From assembly GCA_009746045.1 (NCBI GenBank), contig RPFO01000485.1:762383-826382 (forward strand): DNA of 64,000 nucleotides, read 5' to 3'. This document shows positions 63,301 to 64,000 of this stretch, one piece after another. The first letter of the stretch is position 1; each line of letters starts with the position of its first letter. The position numbers and the translations under genes were made by a program. A model generated the notes under the pieces. It was not told where the DNA came from. It made no database searches and worked only from the letters and a program-made list of their open reading frames with translations. The DNA is from Mesostigma viride (taxonomy: Eukaryota; Streptophyta; Mesostigmatophyceae; Mesostigmatales; Mesostigmataceae).

Positions 63301-64000
63301 CATCTTGCAGGAGGGCGTGACCACTGCTAGCATTCTCGTCCTCAGTAACCACCGCGCTGCCCGTGGCTTCCGCAGCCGTCCCTTCCCCACCTTCTGCGTC
63401 CGCCGCACCAAGGGATGATGGGGCAACTGCGTGGCCCGCGGGCCGGTCATCCCCCACATGAGGCGTTTCTCCCCCCTCCATTTGACTGCTGCCATCCGGA
63501 CCACCCACGTACCCGACCATGATGCGCATCCCCGAGACCCGCACGCACTTGGACAAACGCTCCACGTCACACCAGCTGGCGACGCCATCCTCGCCATCCT
63601 CCCCCTCATCCCCCCAACCGGCCGCCTCCAACCCTCGCGCCTCCCCCCGGGCATGCCCTTGCTTGCCAGCCCCCGCCCCCCCCGGTGGTGCTGCCCTGTG
63701 CCGGGTGCCAGTAGAAGACAGCGAGGCGTCCGCCATCGCCGAGCCATCCTCTGAGCGACCCTTCCCCGAGGCATGCAAGTGCAGCCTGCCGTCGCCCTCC
63801 TGACCGCGGTCACCACCAGACACGGCGCCACTGTCCGCGTATCGCAACGAAGCGATGGAGACCACCACCACGGGGCAAGGGGGGGCGCCGCCCACAGGGA
63901 ACGGGTGCCCCCCATTCTCCCATTCCTGGCCACCAGGGTGGTCCATTCCTGTCGCCGATGACACACCGATCGCGTCGCCACAGGTCTGCGCACACGTGCT
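60347..64000 (-). CDS. ATG2: ATG2, upstream exons (5' end beyond window)
   Basis: Same gene, continuing off the right edge. Exon 62232 to beyond 64000 is open to the window end (an acceptor GCGCAG|ACC near 63985 is possible). It encodes PVVVVSIASLRYADSG, CVRVSGMRIMVGYVGG, LQHLVFGD and, near its end, PFLEAQLSVSQAHVLLGPGQ followed by CLAALVDAF, a typical chorein-family beta-sheet repeat. It ends CACTAG|GTAAGG, phase 2. Exon 61810-61258 begins TDNFYDCVDTSASSSSV, resembling the acidic F-Y/F-D segment of plant ATG2. It continues with RVRCGRFSLVVDVAP and FLCVDINGVAASVK, and ends phase 0. Exon 60955 to about 60347 has GVAVSVDYFDVWEGYHL and a 7-residue YNSCHTN repeat; its donor (TTGAG|GTGGGC) is the best available, not certain. 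The N-terminal chorein domain itself is not in the window. Confidence 0.75.
60687..60790 (-). repeat. 21-bp coding repeat (YNSCHTN) in ATG2
   Basis: Four to five copies of a 21-bp unit read in frame on the minus strand as Tyr-Asn-Ser-Cys-His-Thr-Asn, one copy shortened. The unit length is a multiple of three, so copy-number change keeps the frame. Confidence 0.8.
62035..62245 (+). repeat. Minisatellite carrying duplicated ATG2 splice-donor sequence
   Basis: About six diverged units of roughly 32-36 bp with landmark AGTGCACAGATGGCCACC and a TACCTAG or TACGCAG junction. The exon end and 5' splice site of ATG2 at 62232 (sense CACTAG|GTAAGG) form one unit. A second perfect copy of that donor string occurs at about 62165-62178, with near copies (CTAG|GTACGAG and others) between and beyond. 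Confidence 0.8.

Overview
This window looks like nuclear DNA of a GC-rich eukaryotic alga, most likely of the green lineage. The evidence is spliced genes with GT-AG introns, an interstitial array of the plant/green-algal telomere repeat TTTAGGG, proteins closest in layout to plant and algal families, and long simple-sequence arrays inside introns. No species can be named from the sequence alone. An endogenous viral block sits at the left edge, and interspersed repeats fill most of the space between genes.

Layout. 1-6.2 kb: part of a virus of the polinton-like / small double-jelly-roll type on the + strand. It has a penton-like minor capsid protein, a small amphipathic protein, the major capsid protein, a 56-residue peptide, a decayed Ig-like plus lectin-like fibre gene and three unassigned ORFs. 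An AT-rich motif precedes several starts. 6.2-18.9 kb: gene-poor DNA with a telomere-repeat array, tandem repeats, inverted repeats and dispersed repeat families. 18.9-23.6 kb (-): five-exon dolichyl-diphosphatase (DOLPP1-like). 24.0-24.2 kb: a MITE-like inverted repeat. 24.4-26.0 kb (+): two-exon GILT-type thiol reductase. 27.1-29.1 kb (-): intronless F-box/leucine-rich-repeat protein. 29.9-34.4 kb (+): five-exon polytopic membrane protein with a possible 23-nt microexon. 36.2-40 kb: fragments of non-LTR retrotransposons (frameshifted reverse transcriptase, ORF1 remnant, TTAA-type tails). 40-45 kb: nested dispersed repeats, a long GTGTGC array and a second LINE tail in reverse. 45.3-64 kb (-): a very long ATG2 gene (autophagy lipid-transfer protein) whose 5' end lies beyond the window.

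I traced four genes exon by exon from splice sites and reading phase: DOLPP1, GILT, the membrane protein, and the 3' three quarters of ATG2. All internal phases agree except where stated. Three of them act in endomembranes: DOLPP1 in ER dolichol recycling, GILT in disulfide reduction in the secretory/vacuolar route, and ATG2 in ER-to-phagophore lipid transfer. There is no operon logic, so they are simply neighbours.

The most notable points are the viral capsid module joined to host repeats, and a nested repeat pair that supplies both an occupied and an empty insertion site in one window. Also notable are an oversized ATG2 with Gly/Ser-rich inserts, G-rich repeats placed just downstream of its 5' splice sites, and minisatellites that have copied its splice-donor sequences.
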